Below are positions 43,569 to 55,270 of a stretch of 64,000 nt of DNA, in pieces (position 1 is the stretch's first letter; each line of letters opens with the position of its first letter). The notes below the pieces were generated by a model, which was not told the DNA's origin, ran no database searches, and saw only the letters and a program-made list of their open reading frames with translations. The DNA is from Corydoras sp. C115. Taxonomy: Eukaryota; Chordata; Actinopteri; Siluriformes; Callichthyidae. The position numbers and the translations under genes were made by a program. The DNA lies in NCBI GenBank assembly GCA_019802505.1, contig JAFMOC010000197.1, forward strand, positions 147,001 through 211,000. Reading direction: 5' to 3'.

Positions 43569-43635
43569 TGGGATTAGGTTTATGGATTAGGTTTATGGAT
43601 TAGGTTTATGGATTAGGTTTATGAATTAGGTTTGG
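43569..43635. repeat. 13-bp tandem repeat
   Basis: gattaggtttatg repeated about four times plus a partial copy, shortly after the laptm4a 3' end. Confidence 0.9.
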
Positions 43636-44195
43636 ATGTAAATGATCCACAGAGGATCAAAGGCCTTGTTTGGGTCCGTTTCAGACCTGATTAACCCAGT
43701 AACACCTGATGGATGGTCCTGATGCCTTCCCGCTGGGTCCTTTTTAAGTTTAAAGTTTTGATTTAAAGTCTTCCTCACTCTGGATGAAGGTCATGTTCAC
43801 GTCCATGTGCGGCCGGTTCCATGATCTTCTTCTGTGACCCTGTCCACCATCTTCAGCATTTCAGGAATGTCTCTCCTCTGAGTGAAGGTGGGGAGAGTCT
43901 TCTTAAAAATGTTCTTCATCTGCCTGAAGTTCGAACCCTTACCCTGTTCCTCTCTACGGACTGAACTGTGGATCTGTGGTGGGTTCGAGAACCCCAGGGT
44001 GAAAAGCAGGGGTGTATTCAGGGGAGTCATCAGTTTACCTCATGACATTGAGGTAAAGAGGTGGGAGAACATCTCACAAACTGGTGGTTCTGGGGAGAAC
44101 ATGATAAACTCAACTCCACCCCTTGCAGCTGTGCTGGAGCTCTGAGGTCCGGCAATGAGGTGACCATGTGTATTATATATATATATATATAGATG

Positions 44196-44548
44196 GGCGG
44201 CATGGTGGCTTAGTGGTTTGGCATGTTCTCCTCTCAGCACTAGGGATTCCCGGTTCGAATCCCAATCTGGGTGGAGCTTGCTTGTTCTCCCCGTGTCCAT
44301 GTGGGTTTCCTCCGGGTTCTCCGGTTTCCTCCCACAGTCCAAAAACATGGATCAAGGTCAATTGAATTCTCCAAATTGCCCAATACAGAGTGTGTGTGTG
44401 TGAGTGAGTGTGCCCAATGATAGATTGCCCCCTGTCCTGGGTGTATCTAGCGCCCGAAACTTTCTCCCCGGATGGGCATGGGGAAACCCCCCCCCCCCCC
44501 CGCGACCTTAATAAAGAATAAAGCAGAAGATAACGGATGGATGGATCG
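44196..44548 (+). mobile_element. SINE-A copy
   Basis: Full-length forward copy after a short TA run. The central C-run is 15 bases. The tail has ATGG repeats rather than GAAT. Confidence 0.85.
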
Positions 44549-44559
44549 TTAAGGTCTGT

Positions 44560-44690
44560 AAAGCAGGTGAGATTAAAGATGCACATGACTGAAGTGAGGT
44601 TGCCCCATAAAGATTGTGTGTGAGTGTGTGTCCAGTGATGGATTGCCCCCCCTGTCCTGGGTGTATCTGTCCAGTGCTCGAAACTCAACT
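44560..44690 (+). mobile_element. SINE-A fragment plus unique tail repeat
   Basis: Fragment of the middle part of SINE-A (ttgccccataaagattgtgt, then gtcctgggtgtatctgtcc). The same composite (aagcaggtgagattaaagatgcacatg then ttgccccataa) recurs at 46,440-46,615, so the pair was duplicated together. Confidence 0.7.
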
Positions 44691-45178
44691 CATGAGATGT
44701 GACATTGGGCTGTAGTCCAATTGTCCTGTTTATGAACCCTGGGGGTAAAGGGTGCTGACCTCTTCACCGGTCTCACTTGACAACCTGACCGACCTTAATC
44801 CCACTAAACACTTGAGATGAATTAGAACTGAGATTGCCACTCCAAAACCTTGTAGAAAGTTTCTGTTGAGAGTCTAAGCTGCAAGTGAGGAACCAAATGA
44901 AAGAAGACGTAATGGAAGCTGTTATCTGCAGTCTGAGTGAACGGAACGTTCTGGACCTCCACCCCTCACAGATCTGAGGTCAGACGTCCTTGGCACTCAG
45001 TTAAAGAACGTCGTGACCTCGGGAAGGTACCTGCCCGTCTGCGACCCCGACGCTTTAAACGTTTGCTGTCAGAATTAACACCCAGACCTGAAATCTGTCT
45101 GGACCGCAGAGGGACTGTGTGTATCCGTCGTCGCCGTGGCAACGGAGCAGATTCGTTCAGGGCTTTGGTTTTTTGCAC

Positions 45179-45344
45179 ATGTCGGAGAACCCAGTCCTCC
45201 TCAGAGCAGAAGGTCCAGACGAAGGTGTTAACGGCTCAAGGGCGGAAAAATGTGAGGAAGAGGAGAAGCCAGACCGGCCGAGGAAGGACGTGTTGACTCA
45301 TCCACGTCTCACGGCCGTATCAGACGGACTCGACGGGCTGGACG
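45179..45344 (+). other. Unconfirmed open exon-like segment
   Basis: An ATG-initiated open segment (MSENPVLLRAEGPDEG...), rich in Glu/Lys/Arg and GC-richer than its surroundings, that ends at a good donor (GACG|GTGAGT). I do not recognise the sequence and found no convincing next exon. It may be a chance open stretch in an old repeat. Confidence 0.15.
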
Positions 45345-46074
45345 GTGAGTGTGAGGGGCACGTTTAAGGACGTGGACTTTCCGTTTCAGAAGATCTGACG
45401 GTAGCAGAACACTGAGCTGCTTCATCATCGCCTCAGAGTGACCGTCCGTGATGGACGAAAGTCAGGACACCTTCATATTACATCTGAGAGCTTTGGAGAA
45501 TTTGGAGTGTATCTGTGGACATCATTTATCCAGAAGAGCTTCACAGATGTCCACTGTCTAATCAGACATGCTGTCCCTTCTCACCTACAGCTGTCCCCTC
45601 TGTGTGTACGCAGTGAGGGAGGTGTCTCGGACTCGCGTGTCCACGCGGGGAACCGAGCGAGAGACGAGTCGGTGAATTCTCATCTGATCAGTTTAATAAC
45701 TTCACATGATTAAGAGACGGTAACAACATCAAAGAATCATTTCATCAGCTTCTAATCTAACAAACCCTCGTCTGATTCCAGATACAGATAAATAACCACT
45801 GAATTAAACACAAACTCAAATGTTAGAACAGGACAGAACAATAAGAGAGAAGCCTTTAATTCAAAGGCGTCCAACGTTTACGTCTAATCTAAAGATAATC
45901 TGCTTTATAAGTGAGTCATTTCAGCGGCGGATGATGTCACGCTTTGGAACTCTTGAGGGTTCCGGTGGAGGAACATGTTCTCCATCATGTCCTAGTGAAC
46001 TCACACTGGGGATCGAGGCTGAGGGGAAAGAAAAGGATTTCTTTGAGTTTGTAAATGTAAACTGCACCACGTCT

Positions 46075-46428
46075 GGTTGGCATGTTCTCTTAGTGGTTGG
46101 CATGTTCTCCTCTCAGCGCTGGGGATTCCCGGTTTGAATCCCAATCTGGGTGGAGTTTGCATGTCCTTCCCGTGTCCGTGTGGGTTTCCTCCGGGTTCTC
46201 CGGTTTCCTCCCACAGTCCAAAAACATGGATCAAGGTCAGTTGAGTTCTCCAAATTGCCCCATATAGAGTGTGTCTGTGTGAGTGAGTGTGTGTCCAGCT
46301 ATAGATTGCCGTCCTGTCCTGGGTGTATCTGTCCAGCACCCGAAACGTTCTCCCCTGGATGGGCATGGGGAACCCCCCCCCCCCTGCGACCTTAATATAG
46401 GATAAAGCAGAAGATAATGGATGGATGG
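46075..46428 (+). mobile_element. SINE-A copy with duplicated head segment
   Basis: Forward copy in which ttggcatgttctc occurs twice within 25 bases at the start, a small internal duplication of the tRNA-like head. Confidence 0.85.
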
Positions 46429-46439
46429 ATCGTTAGTGT

Positions 46440-46615
46440 CGTTAAAGCAGGTGAGATTAAAGATGCACATGTCTGAAGTGAGGTTGCCCCATAAGATTGT
46501 GTGTGAGTGTGTGTCCAGTAATGGATTGCCCCCCAGTGATGGATCTGCCCCGCGCCCCCCCCCCCCCCCCCCCCGCGACCCTAATAGAGGATAATGCTGA
46601 AGATGATGGATAGAC
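46440..46615 (+). mobile_element. SINE-A fragment plus unique tail repeat
   Basis: Second copy of the composite seen at 44,560-44,690, including a long C-run (46,556-46,574). Confidence 0.7.
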
Positions 46616-46814
46616 ATTTATTATGTAATATTCGGACGTGAACAACTCACCGAGTCGGCGTCACTACTGACCCGGACGCCTCTCCATCCGCTGGACTCTT
46701 CTGGTGACGTCGGCTAGTGGAGCTGTGGTTAAGGTTCCAGCTCTGTTCTCTGATGCTCCTTCGTGAGGAGCGATCGGGGATCGTCCCTCTGGCCTGAATC
46801 TCAGAGGAGGTCAG

Positions 46815-49800
46815 TTAAAGGATATGTTTGGCGCTGAGGTCCTGGATGGCGCCTTGCGTCTGTCTCTGAAACACCAGCCTGGCTTCACACAGACACGGGT
46901 CCTGCTGCACCACCGCCTTCAGCTCTTCATCACAGAGTTAAGCCACGGTTATCACACAGAGCCAGCGCCACCACCTGGCCATGTCATTAGGGTCACCTCC
47001 TGATTTCTACCCTCATCGTCCGTTTAATCGGCTGATTCAGACAGATGGGGGTCTACAGTTCTGTTCTGTTTGTATACGGACTCCGTAAGTCCCCTCCACC
47101 CACAGCGCAGGCATTATTAGGGTGGTGGACGACTCTCGGTATGATACAATACAAACTTATGGACGTTCTGTCTTTTGTATGTCAGGTTTTATTAGGGTGG
47201 TGGACGACTCTCGGTACTCCGTAAGTCCCCTCCACCCACAGTGCAGGTATTATTAGGGTGGTGGACGACTCTCGGTACGATACAATACAAACTTATGGAC
47301 GTTCTGTCTTTTGTATGTCAGGTATTATTAGGGTGGTGGACGACTCTCGGTACGATACAATACAAACTTTTGGACGTTCTGTCTTTCGTTTGTCAGCGTG
47401 ACGAGTGTTAAACTTTGTTTCTGAATCAAAACGAGACGGATTCAGAACAAATGGTTGAACTGGAGACACATGAGAGACATGTTCACATGCTTTAGGACAA
47501 GAGATTCTACAGAAAGGCTATTCAGACTGCAGGCTCCGTCAGCGTCACTCCAAACCGTGGAGAGGCACCATACCAGGTCTCCAGCACCCTCTGCTAAAGC
47601 TTTAACTGCTTTCCTACTTCTGTGTATCGTTGAAATTGCTGCCCAATCATCTGAAAGACATTCGTGTGGTCAGACACTAAAGTCTCTGTATTTATTCAGC
47701 CCAGGTGTTGGATGGGGTTGGGGGGGGGGGGGTCCCCATGTCCAGGGAAGAAGGTTTTGGGCGCCAATCTATGGCTGGACACCACTGTGTGGGTCGGCGT
47801 GTTTAATCCAGGACTCAACGTGGGGCATTTTGGTGTTGGGTCACTTTAACTTGGTAGCGTGCCTGTTTGGAGTGAACGTACAGAACCTGCACCCTCGGCG
47901 GAACAGCCTTGTCTCTGAGGTCTTACGTGCACACGTTCTCTTGTCTTCGTTTAAGACGAAGCCCCTCCGGCATCGGCAGTGATAGGAAGCATCGCTGCTG
48001 ACACAAACGTGCTGGCAGTCGTTTCCCATCGCACACCGGTCCAGACCTGCAACAAGTTCAGCAGTGAGGGCCCCGGGTGCGGCCCAGGGGCCGGCGGAAC
48101 CCGACGTACAGAACTTGTCATGCATGCGGCTTTCACACTGAGGATCATAAAGAGCGTGGAACACTTTATGATCCCGCAGAACTCACTCGCACTGCTTTCA
48201 CCACCGTCGTCATCGCCATCGCCGGCTCTCACACACGACCTCTCGTCCTCCATCAGCACCGAGCCGGGGGGGCACGTGCACCGATGGGAGGGGCCGTCGC
48301 TCACGCAAGCGTGCTGACAGCCGTGACCCGGAGCGCAGGCGTCTGCACCTGCAACGAGCCGCAGCTGAATGTGGGCGCCGAAATCGAGAGCCATAAAACT
48401 TCATCTGGCAACCTGTGTGCTTCGTGAGCTCTGTGGATTTAGGCCGTGATCCTAAAGCTCGGATGGAGATCCTCCACCACAAACATCTCAAACGAAGCTG
48501 GAGGCTAAAGAAACGCCAACAACAACATTCACGCAGATAAACCTGAAAGCCATTCACCATCACGCCCGCGGGGGTCGCCACCTCTGCCGCCGCTGACGGA
48601 GCAGGTTCGCCCGTCCTCATTCAAGACGTGTCCCGGACGACACGTGCAGAAGTACGAGGTGTCGTTTCCAACACAGATGTGCTGACAGCTGTGTCCCAGC
48701 TTGCAGGGGTCTACATGTGGAGTGAGGCGTGTAAATTAAAACATAAACAAAAAAAAAACATTCATTATTCCACTTCGCTAGTCTGTCGAAGGCGACTGTG
48801 GGTCCTGGGCCTATCCCGGAGACGCTGGATGCGGGCAGACAGCAGAACACACCGGCTGCAGACGACCTGTGCTGCGCTCGTCTCACGTTCTGTTTCATGT
48901 CGTTTTTGTTTATCGTGAACCTCATGGGAACGAAATGGTGCGATGGCGAAAAGCTGGCCGCACGGAGGACACCGATAAAACATCTGTTCAGCAGAGACAG
49001 ATGTTTAAAAAAGCAAATCGCGAGGACGTTGTTGAACTGACCGCAGAGTCATACCTGGATTAAAAGACACGACGTCAAGTGCTGCACTATACATCCCAAA
49101 AATACATGGACACCTCACCCTCACACCGACTGTTGGACGTCCAAATCCAATAGCGTGGTGTGTAATACGGCGTCCCTCTGACAGAACGAAGGACATAACG
49201 TCCTTTTGGGCGGCTCTCGTTTGATTGGAGCTTCAAGATGTTAATAAGTTTACATAATTTATATAATTTATATAAAATAAGGGGGTGGCTTAGTGGTTTA
49301 GCATGTTCTTCTATCAGCGTTAGGGATTCCCTGTTCGAATCCCCATCTGGGTGGAGTGTCCATGTTCTCCCCGTGTCCGCGTGGGTTTCCTCCGGGTTCT
49401 CCGGTTTCCTCCCACAGTCCAAAAACATGGATCAAGGTCAATTGAATTCTCCAAATTGCCCCATATGTCTGTGTGAGTGAGTGAGTGTGTGTCCAGGGAT
49501 AAATTGCCGTCCTGTCCTGGGTATATCTGCCCAGCGCCGAAACGTTCTCCCCTGGATGGGCATGGGAACCCCCCCCCCCCCCCCTAATAGAGGATAAAGC
49601 TGAAGATAATGGATGAATATATAAATTAATGAGGGTGTGGTAGCTCAGTGGTCAGGGCATTGGGTTATCAATCTGAAGGTTGTGGGTTCAAATCCCAGGT
49701 CCACTGCGATTACCAGTGTAGGCCCTTAACCCTCATTGCTCCAGGGGGCGCTGTGATGAACCCTGTGTTCACCTTGTAAGTGGCTTTGGATAAAAGCATC

Positions 49801-52084
49801 CAATAAATGACCCAATGTAAAGTAAGTGTTAATAATTCGAACCTCAGTCCGTGTACTTTTGTCTGTGATGTATGGTGCAGCTGGCGCTCTGTATGCATCA
49901 TGCAGCATGCAGACCTGTACGGCGTCAGGAGTCATGACAGACGCATGCGCGGGACACGCCAGCAGCTCGGGACGCAGCGGCGCAGGTTCTCAACATGATA
50001 TGGGACGGACGCTTACGTTTGGGGGCGCATGATTTCTTGTCCTCCTTCAAAACATATCCGTCCCGACACTTGCAGTAAAAGGACGAGCCGCTGCTGACAC
50101 ACATGTGCTCGCAGTCGTGTCCCTCGGCACAGGGGTCCGAACCTGGAACGAGCCGCCGGTTACTGACGGGTAATTAACTCAGACCTCAGGTCGTCTTTTT
50201 GTGTGTGTGATGTGATGGCTGTGTATGTTTTAATTAATTCATTTATTTTTATTATTATTTGTTTTAATTGAAGGCGGCGCGGTGGCTTAGTGGTCAGCAC
50301 GTCCGCCTCTCAGCGCTGGGGATTCCTGGTTCGAATCCCCATCTGGGTGGAGTTTCCATGTTCTCCCCGTGTCCGTGTGGGTTTCCTCCGGGTTCTCCGG
50401 TTTCCTCCCACAGTCCAAAAACATGGTTCACGTCAATTGAGTTCTCCAAATTGCCCCATAGAGAGTGTGTCTGTTTGAGTGAGTGTGTGTCCAGCGATAG
50501 ATTGGCGCCCTGTCCTGGGTGTATCTGCCCAGCGCCCGAAACGTTCTCCCCTGGATGGGCATGGGGAACCCCCCCCCCGCGACCCTAATCACACGTTCAA
50601 ATATTGTTTAAAAAAAAAAACAAACTCAGGCCTCAGGTCGTCTTCTCGTCGGACATAACGATGAATATGATGTCACAGGTGAAATGTGGGGGACAGAGAC
50701 CTACGGACGGCTCATTTCTCCTAAAACGGGGACACATCTCGTTATGTTCAAACCTAACGAGGGAGCATCAGACGGCCTGTGAAGACGTCCGGGACGTTGC
50801 ACACGTGTTCACGAGAGCTCCCGACAATTCATTAGACATTCAGAACTCATTTCTAATGGGGACATGACCAAATGTTTGCAGACACCCCATTACAATGACA
50901 TCACAAACCCAAACCCTGAAAACTGAGGCGTTTGCAAAGATTTGGTCACATGACGTGTAAGTCAGCCCCCCCCCCACCCCCCCGGCGCACGTTCCTACCG
51001 CACAGCGTCTCCCTGAACTTGGACGTGAGCTTCTCGATGACGCCGTAGGTTTCCACGTAGAACACGTGCTCCTCCAGTGGACTGCTGGCCATCAGCTTGA
51101 GCGAGTGCATGTCGGCGCGGTCCACGCCCACGGCGTAGATCTCGATGCCCGCCGCCCGGGCCGCCGCCGACACCTCCTCCACCTGGTCCTGCGGGCGCCC
51201 GTCCGTCACGATGATGGCCACCTTGGCGATGTTCTGGGACGTCGGCCGGGCGCCCGACTCCACGGTGAAGGCCTCGTCCACGGCTTTCCGGATGGCCAGG
51301 CCGGTCATGGTGCCGGCGGCCAGGGGCTCGATCAGGGAGATGGCCCTTTTCATGCTCTCCGTCTTGAGGTGGGCTTTGAGGAAGAACTCGATTTTCACGG
51401 TGCTGGCGTAGTTCACCACAGCCACCCGGGTGGCGTCGCGCCCGATGTCCAGGGTGTCCACCATGTCCGAGAGAAAGACCTTCACCTTTTCGAACTCGGC
51501 CGGACGCACGCTGCGGGAGCTGTCGATGATGAAGACCAGGTCCAGCGGGCGACTCCTGCAGTGGGAGTCAGTGGCTGGGAGAGATGGAGACACTGAGTGA
51601 TGATGGATGTCCCCGTACTTTCATGTGTCTTGCATCGGGTTACCTTTGAACTTTAGTGCAGCCCCAGATGTCAGTGGGATAAGGGCGCAGCATCGTGGAA
51701 TTTTGGGGAATTCATATATTTTTGGGTAGTTATGAGAAACTGGACCATCATGCAGTCCTCCTTTCTCATAACAGTGGACATAGGACATTTTAAAAGGCTT
51801 TTAAAGCCATGTCCATCACAATGACATCATCACATCCAATTATAATCACCGATAATAATCTGTAAAAACCTAAATCTAAATATTCATTCATATTGAACAC
51901 ACTGATGTGTGCTTGTACCTGCTGGGTCGAGTGTCCTCTGCGGTCCTCGGGACGATGGTGCGGCAGCCTGGGTTCTTCGCTGTGCATAACTTTGTGCTAA
52001 AATCTGTGATGGATAGATAACGTCGTAAGCGTTCCCCAGCAGAACCGTGAGAACACCGAGGAAAGCTCTGAAGAAGACCTGCAT
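46815..52084 (-). CDS. matn3: Matrilin-3 (secreted cartilage matrix protein)
   Basis: Extracellular adaptor of cartilage matrix that links collagens, COMP and proteoglycans. Exons on the minus strand: 52084-51919 (signal peptide), 51574-50999 (one whole von Willebrand A domain), 50142-50017, 48710-48582, 48348 to about 48202, 48046-47927 (four EGF-like modules, all phase 1), 46924-46815 (C-terminal exon). The sum is in frame, 457 aa (human 486). The vWA exon shows the MIDAS motif DSSRS in FIIDSSRSVRP, plus VAVVNYASTVKIEF, VAIIVTDGRPQDQV and EEHVFYVETYGVIEKL, almost word-for-word matrilin-3. Each EGF has the six-cysteine pattern with CQH(I/V/A)C. The last exon gives DPCLCEARLVFQ, the cysteines that join subunits, but then only 18 residues, so the coiled coil is much shorter than usual. 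The donor of EGF exon 48710-48582 (GTGGCG) and the exact end of the third EGF exon are less certain. Confidence 0.9.
47100..47390. repeat. Tandem repeat, units of about 77 and 62 bp
   Basis: Four copies of a segment starting ttagggtggtggacgactct. Three continue with acaatacaaactt...ggacgttctgtctt; one instead continues with tccgtaagtcccctccaccc. The start resembles the family-C dispersed repeat. In the last matn3 intron. Confidence 0.85.
47697..47800 (-). mobile_element. SINE-A fragment
   Basis: Small piece with a G-run followed by tccccatgtccaggg and cgccaatctatggctgg, clearly from the SINE-A middle. Confidence 0.6.
49278..49612 (+). mobile_element. SINE-A copy
   Basis: Forward copy in the intron between the first two EGF exons of matn3. 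The poly-C tract is long (49,569-49,584) and the usual cgcgac after it is missing. Confidence 0.85.
49632..49815 (+). mobile_element. SINE-B copy
   Basis: Forward copy in the same matn3 intron, some 20 bases after a SINE-A. Complete from gtagctcagtggtcagggc to the ataaatgacc tail. Confidence 0.85.
50273..50595 (+). mobile_element. SINE-A copy, tail-truncated
   Basis: Forward copy in the matn3 intron after the vWA exon. It ends at the ccctaat block without the GAAT tail. Confidence 0.85.
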
Positions 52085-52480
52085 TGTGTCCGGCTCCTGC
52101 AGACCGCTCACACCGCTCACACCGAGGTGACGGCACTGCGTTTTATTTGAAAAGCACAGAAAGGGGAAAAAAAAGGGCAAAATTTTTGTCCAATCCGAAA
52201 ACGGCGAGGGGCGGGTACGATATGATTAATGGTCAGCTCACACCTGGGGCAGACGGAGGTGGACATTCCTCTTGGTTATCAGGTTTTGATCCCAAAATCT
52301 TTTGGTTTAAAGAGAAATATGTGACTTCAACAGCAGGCCAGATGTTTTAGAAACATCTGCAATCAGCGCCTCGATTAATAAATAATGTTTTATTAAAAAT
52401 AAGCAACACACAAAATCACAGAACATCTTGTTGGCTTATAATATTTATCGATATCTTCCATAAACACTCACACACACACA

Positions 52481-52517
<37 letters not shown>

Positions 52518-52530
52518 AGGATCATTCAAT

Positions 52531-52668
52531 TTACATTGAATCCATGTTTTTGGACTGTGGGAGGAAACCCACGGGGAGAACATGCCAACTCCACCCAGAT
52601 TAGGATTCTGACCTGGATCCCCGGGGCTTAGAGGAGAACATACTAAATACTAAGCCACTGTGCCGCCC
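52531..52668 (-). mobile_element. SINE-A, partial
   Basis: Head half only, reversed (catgtttttggactgtggga to taagccactgtgccgccc). Confidence 0.75.
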
Positions 52669-52704
52669 TGGTTAATGATGAATAAGGAATAATATCATTG
52701 TACA

Positions 52705-52793
52705 TGAGTTTGCATGTTCTCCCCATGTGGGTTTCCTCCCACAGTCCAACACCATGGATTTAAGGTAAATTAAATGCTCCAAATTGCCCCAGA

Positions 52794-52836
<43 letters not shown>

Positions 52837-52862
52837 GACCCCCCCCCCCGCGACCCTAGTAG
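52705..52862 (+). mobile_element. SINE-A, partial, with (GT)n expansion
   Basis: Middle piece in forward orientation. Its internal gtgtgtgag stretch has expanded to a GT run of almost 40 bases (52,796-52,834), followed by a C-run and cgcgaccctagt. Confidence 0.75.
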
Positions 52863-52993
52863 TCCTGAACGAATCGATTATCGACTGAACGATACCTGTA
52901 ACTCGCCCTGTTGCTCACTAGGTGGCGAGCGAGAGCAACAAAGCGCTACGGCAATGAGCCGCAAAGAAGGCGATGTTTACATCTGACGCGCAC

Positions 52994-53231
52994 ATGGACG
53001 ATCAGAGAGAGAAAGATCAAAGGAAGAGCGTTTTAATGAAAGCGAATAAAGAATTCGACAGCCGTCATTATAACCGCGCAGAGGAGCTGTACACTCAGTT
53101 CATCAGCCGCTGCAGCGCCGACGGGTAAAAACAGCACGATCTGCGACTTTACTTCAGACTTTACATCAGAGCTGCTTTAAATCTTTAAATCATTCATTCA
53201 TCATCTTCAGCTTTATCCTCTATTAGGGTCG

Positions 53232-53270
<39 letters not shown>

Positions 53271-54434
53271 CTCCATGCCCATCCAGGGGAGAACGTCTCG
53301 GGCGCTGGGCAGATACACCCAGGACAGGGGGGCAATCTATCACTGTGCACACACTCACTCACACACATACACACTCTATATGGGGCAATTTGGAGAACTC
53401 AATTGACTTGATCCATGTTTTTGGACTGTGGGAGGAAACCGGAGAACCCGGAGGAAACCCACACGGACACGGGGAGAACATAGCAACTCCACACAGACTG
53501 GGATTCGAACCGGGAATAGCGCTGAGAGGAGAACATGCCAAACCACTAAGCCACTGTGCCGCCCCATCTTTAAATCAGAGTTTCTTTAAATCAGAGTTTC
53601 TTTAAATCAGACGTTCTTTAAATCAGACGTTCTTTAAATCAGACGTTCTTTCGTCTCTTTCTCAGAAGCTGTGAGTGTGAAGACCTCGCCATCGCCTTCA
53701 ATAACAGAGGACAGCTGAAGTATCTCAGAGTGGACTTCCATGAAGCCGTGGAGGATTACACTGCAGCTATAAAGATCCACAACACGTTTGAAATTCCATA
53801 TTATAACAGAGGATTGATTCACTACAGACTGGGTACCTCTGCTTTCTATATTAATTACTTAATTTATCATTATATTAATTATAGGGGTTGGGGATTCCCG
53901 GTTCGAATCCCAATCTGGGTGGAGTTGCCATGTTCTCCCTGTGTCTGCGTGGGTTTCCTCCGGGTTCTCCGGTTTCTTCCCACAGTCCAAAACATGGATC
54001 AAGTCAATTGAGTTCTCCAAATTGCCCCATATAGTGTGTGTCTGTGTGAGTGAGTGTGTGCCCAGTGATAGATTGGCGCCCTGTCTTGGGTGTATCTGCC
54101 CAGCGCCCAAAACGTTCTGTCCTGGATGGGCATGGGGAACCCCCCCCCCAATAGAGGATGGTGGGAGATGATGGGTGGATGGAATTTATCATTAAATCAG
54201 TGAGGGATCAGTATGGACTCATATGGACAGTTTTAGGATCATGTCCTCGGTTCTCACACTTTTTAATTAAAATGTCTGTAATTGTGATGGTTCTGTTTTC
54301 CTGCAGGTTTTTTTCAGGACGCTGAGCGGGACTTTAGGACGGTCCTGGAACTAAACCCCAGTTTTGAAGATGCCAGGCAAAGCCTGCGTCAGACAGTCCT
54401 GGACCGAGAGGAGAAATTAAGACGAGGCTATTAA
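52994..54434 (+). CDS. ttc32: Tetratricopeptide repeat protein 32, complete
   Basis: Small TPR protein of unknown function, presumed protein-protein adaptor. Three exons: 52994-53124, 53666-53832, 54307-54434; 426 nt in frame, 141 aa (human 151). TPR hallmarks: AEELYTQFISRC; AFNNRGQLKYLRVDFHEAVE; DYTAAIKIHNTFEIPYYNRG; LIHYRLG/FFQDAERDFRTVLELNPSF. An in-frame ATG at 52973 would add seven residues; 52994 matches the family N-terminus better (MDDQREKD like MEGQRQES). A short out-of-frame open frame (52954-52986) ends seven bases before the chosen start and may damp translation. Both introns contain a SINE-A. A polyadenylation signal AATAAA lies at 54554-54559. Confidence 0.92.
53194..53565 (-). 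mobile_element. SINE-A copy with very long poly-G
   Basis: Reversed copy in the first ttc32 intron. The internal G tract is about 37 bases (53,232-53,268), the longest in the window. atctttaaat flanks both ends, and short tttaaatcaga(g/c) repeats continue to the right up to the second exon. Confidence 0.88.
53886..54182 (+). mobile_element. SINE-A copy, head-truncated
   Basis: Forward copy in the second ttc32 intron, beginning just before the B box (attcccggttcgaatccc). Confidence 0.83.
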
Positions 54435-54917
54435 TTGTTGCGGGAATCATTTTAAAAGACTCTTCTGTGATCTTTATTTTGTGCTCTAACATTCTGATAA
54501 ATGAAGATAAAATATAAAGTTGATATATTTCTATAAAGTTTGTCTGTTTTTTAAATAAATCTTAAGTCTTTCTGTGTGTAGAAAGTAAATTGTCGGTGTT
54601 TGTCTGTCCTGCGATGGACTGGCAACCTGTCTATGGACTAGTCAGTGTTTAATAATTTCAGCAGCAGTGCTGTGTCTGATCCACTCATGTCATCATAACA
54701 TCATCACATCAGTGTCACTGCAGTACTGAGAATCATCCACCACACTAATAACACCTGCCCTGCGGGGGGGGGGGGGGGGGTCCTGATCATCAGAGAACAT
54801 ACCAAAGGGAACTAACAAAGTATGTAGAGGAACCGATGGACTACAGAATGTATCTGTTGAACTACAAACCCCATCTGTATGGTCAGGGGTGCCGATATCA
54901 TAGACACTGGTTTTATT
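54435..54917. other. ttc32 3' UTR and family-C repeat
   Basis: Polyadenylation signal at 54554-54559, then at 54,660-54,895 a family-C repeat copy (tcagtgtcactgcagtact; gaactacaaaccccatctg) with an 18-base G run at 54,763-54,780. Confidence 0.6.
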
Positions 54918-55270
54918 AAGGGCGGCACGGTGGCTTAGTGGTTTAGCATGTTCTCCTCTCAGCGCTAAGGGTTCCCGGTTCCCGGTTCGAATCCCCATCT
55001 GGGTGGAGTTTCCATGTCCTCCCCGTGTCCGCGTGGGTTTCCTCCGGGTTCTCCGGTTTCCTCCCACAGTCCAAAAATATGGATCAAGTCAATAGAATTC
55101 TCAAAATTGCCCCATATAGAGTGTGTGTGTGAGTGAGTGTGTGTCCAGCGATGGATTGGCACCCTGTCCTGGGTGTATCTGCCCAGCGCCCGAGACGTTC
55201 TCCCCTGGATGGGCATGGGGAACCCCACCGCGACCCTAATAGAGGATAAAGTGGGAGATAATGAATGAAT
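54918..55270 (+). mobile_element. SINE-A copy with target-site duplication
   Basis: Full-length forward copy between ttc32 and the ZP gene, with ggttttattaa on both sides. The word cggttccc is doubled just before the B box. Confidence 0.88.

Larger units (their letters stand above)
52085..52993. other. Spacer between divergent matn3 and ttc32
   Basis: About 900 bases. Contains a CT microsatellite (52,483-52,515), two SINE-A pieces and a GT microsatellite. The 130 bases before ttc32 are richer in GC and are the likely ttc32 promoter and 5' UTR. Confidence 0.6.

Noticed and set aside
51066..51596. 176-codon plus-strand frame opposite the matn3 vWA exon
   Set aside because: Antisense shadow of a strongly conserved GC-rich exon; His/Gly/Arg-rich and unlike any protein family.
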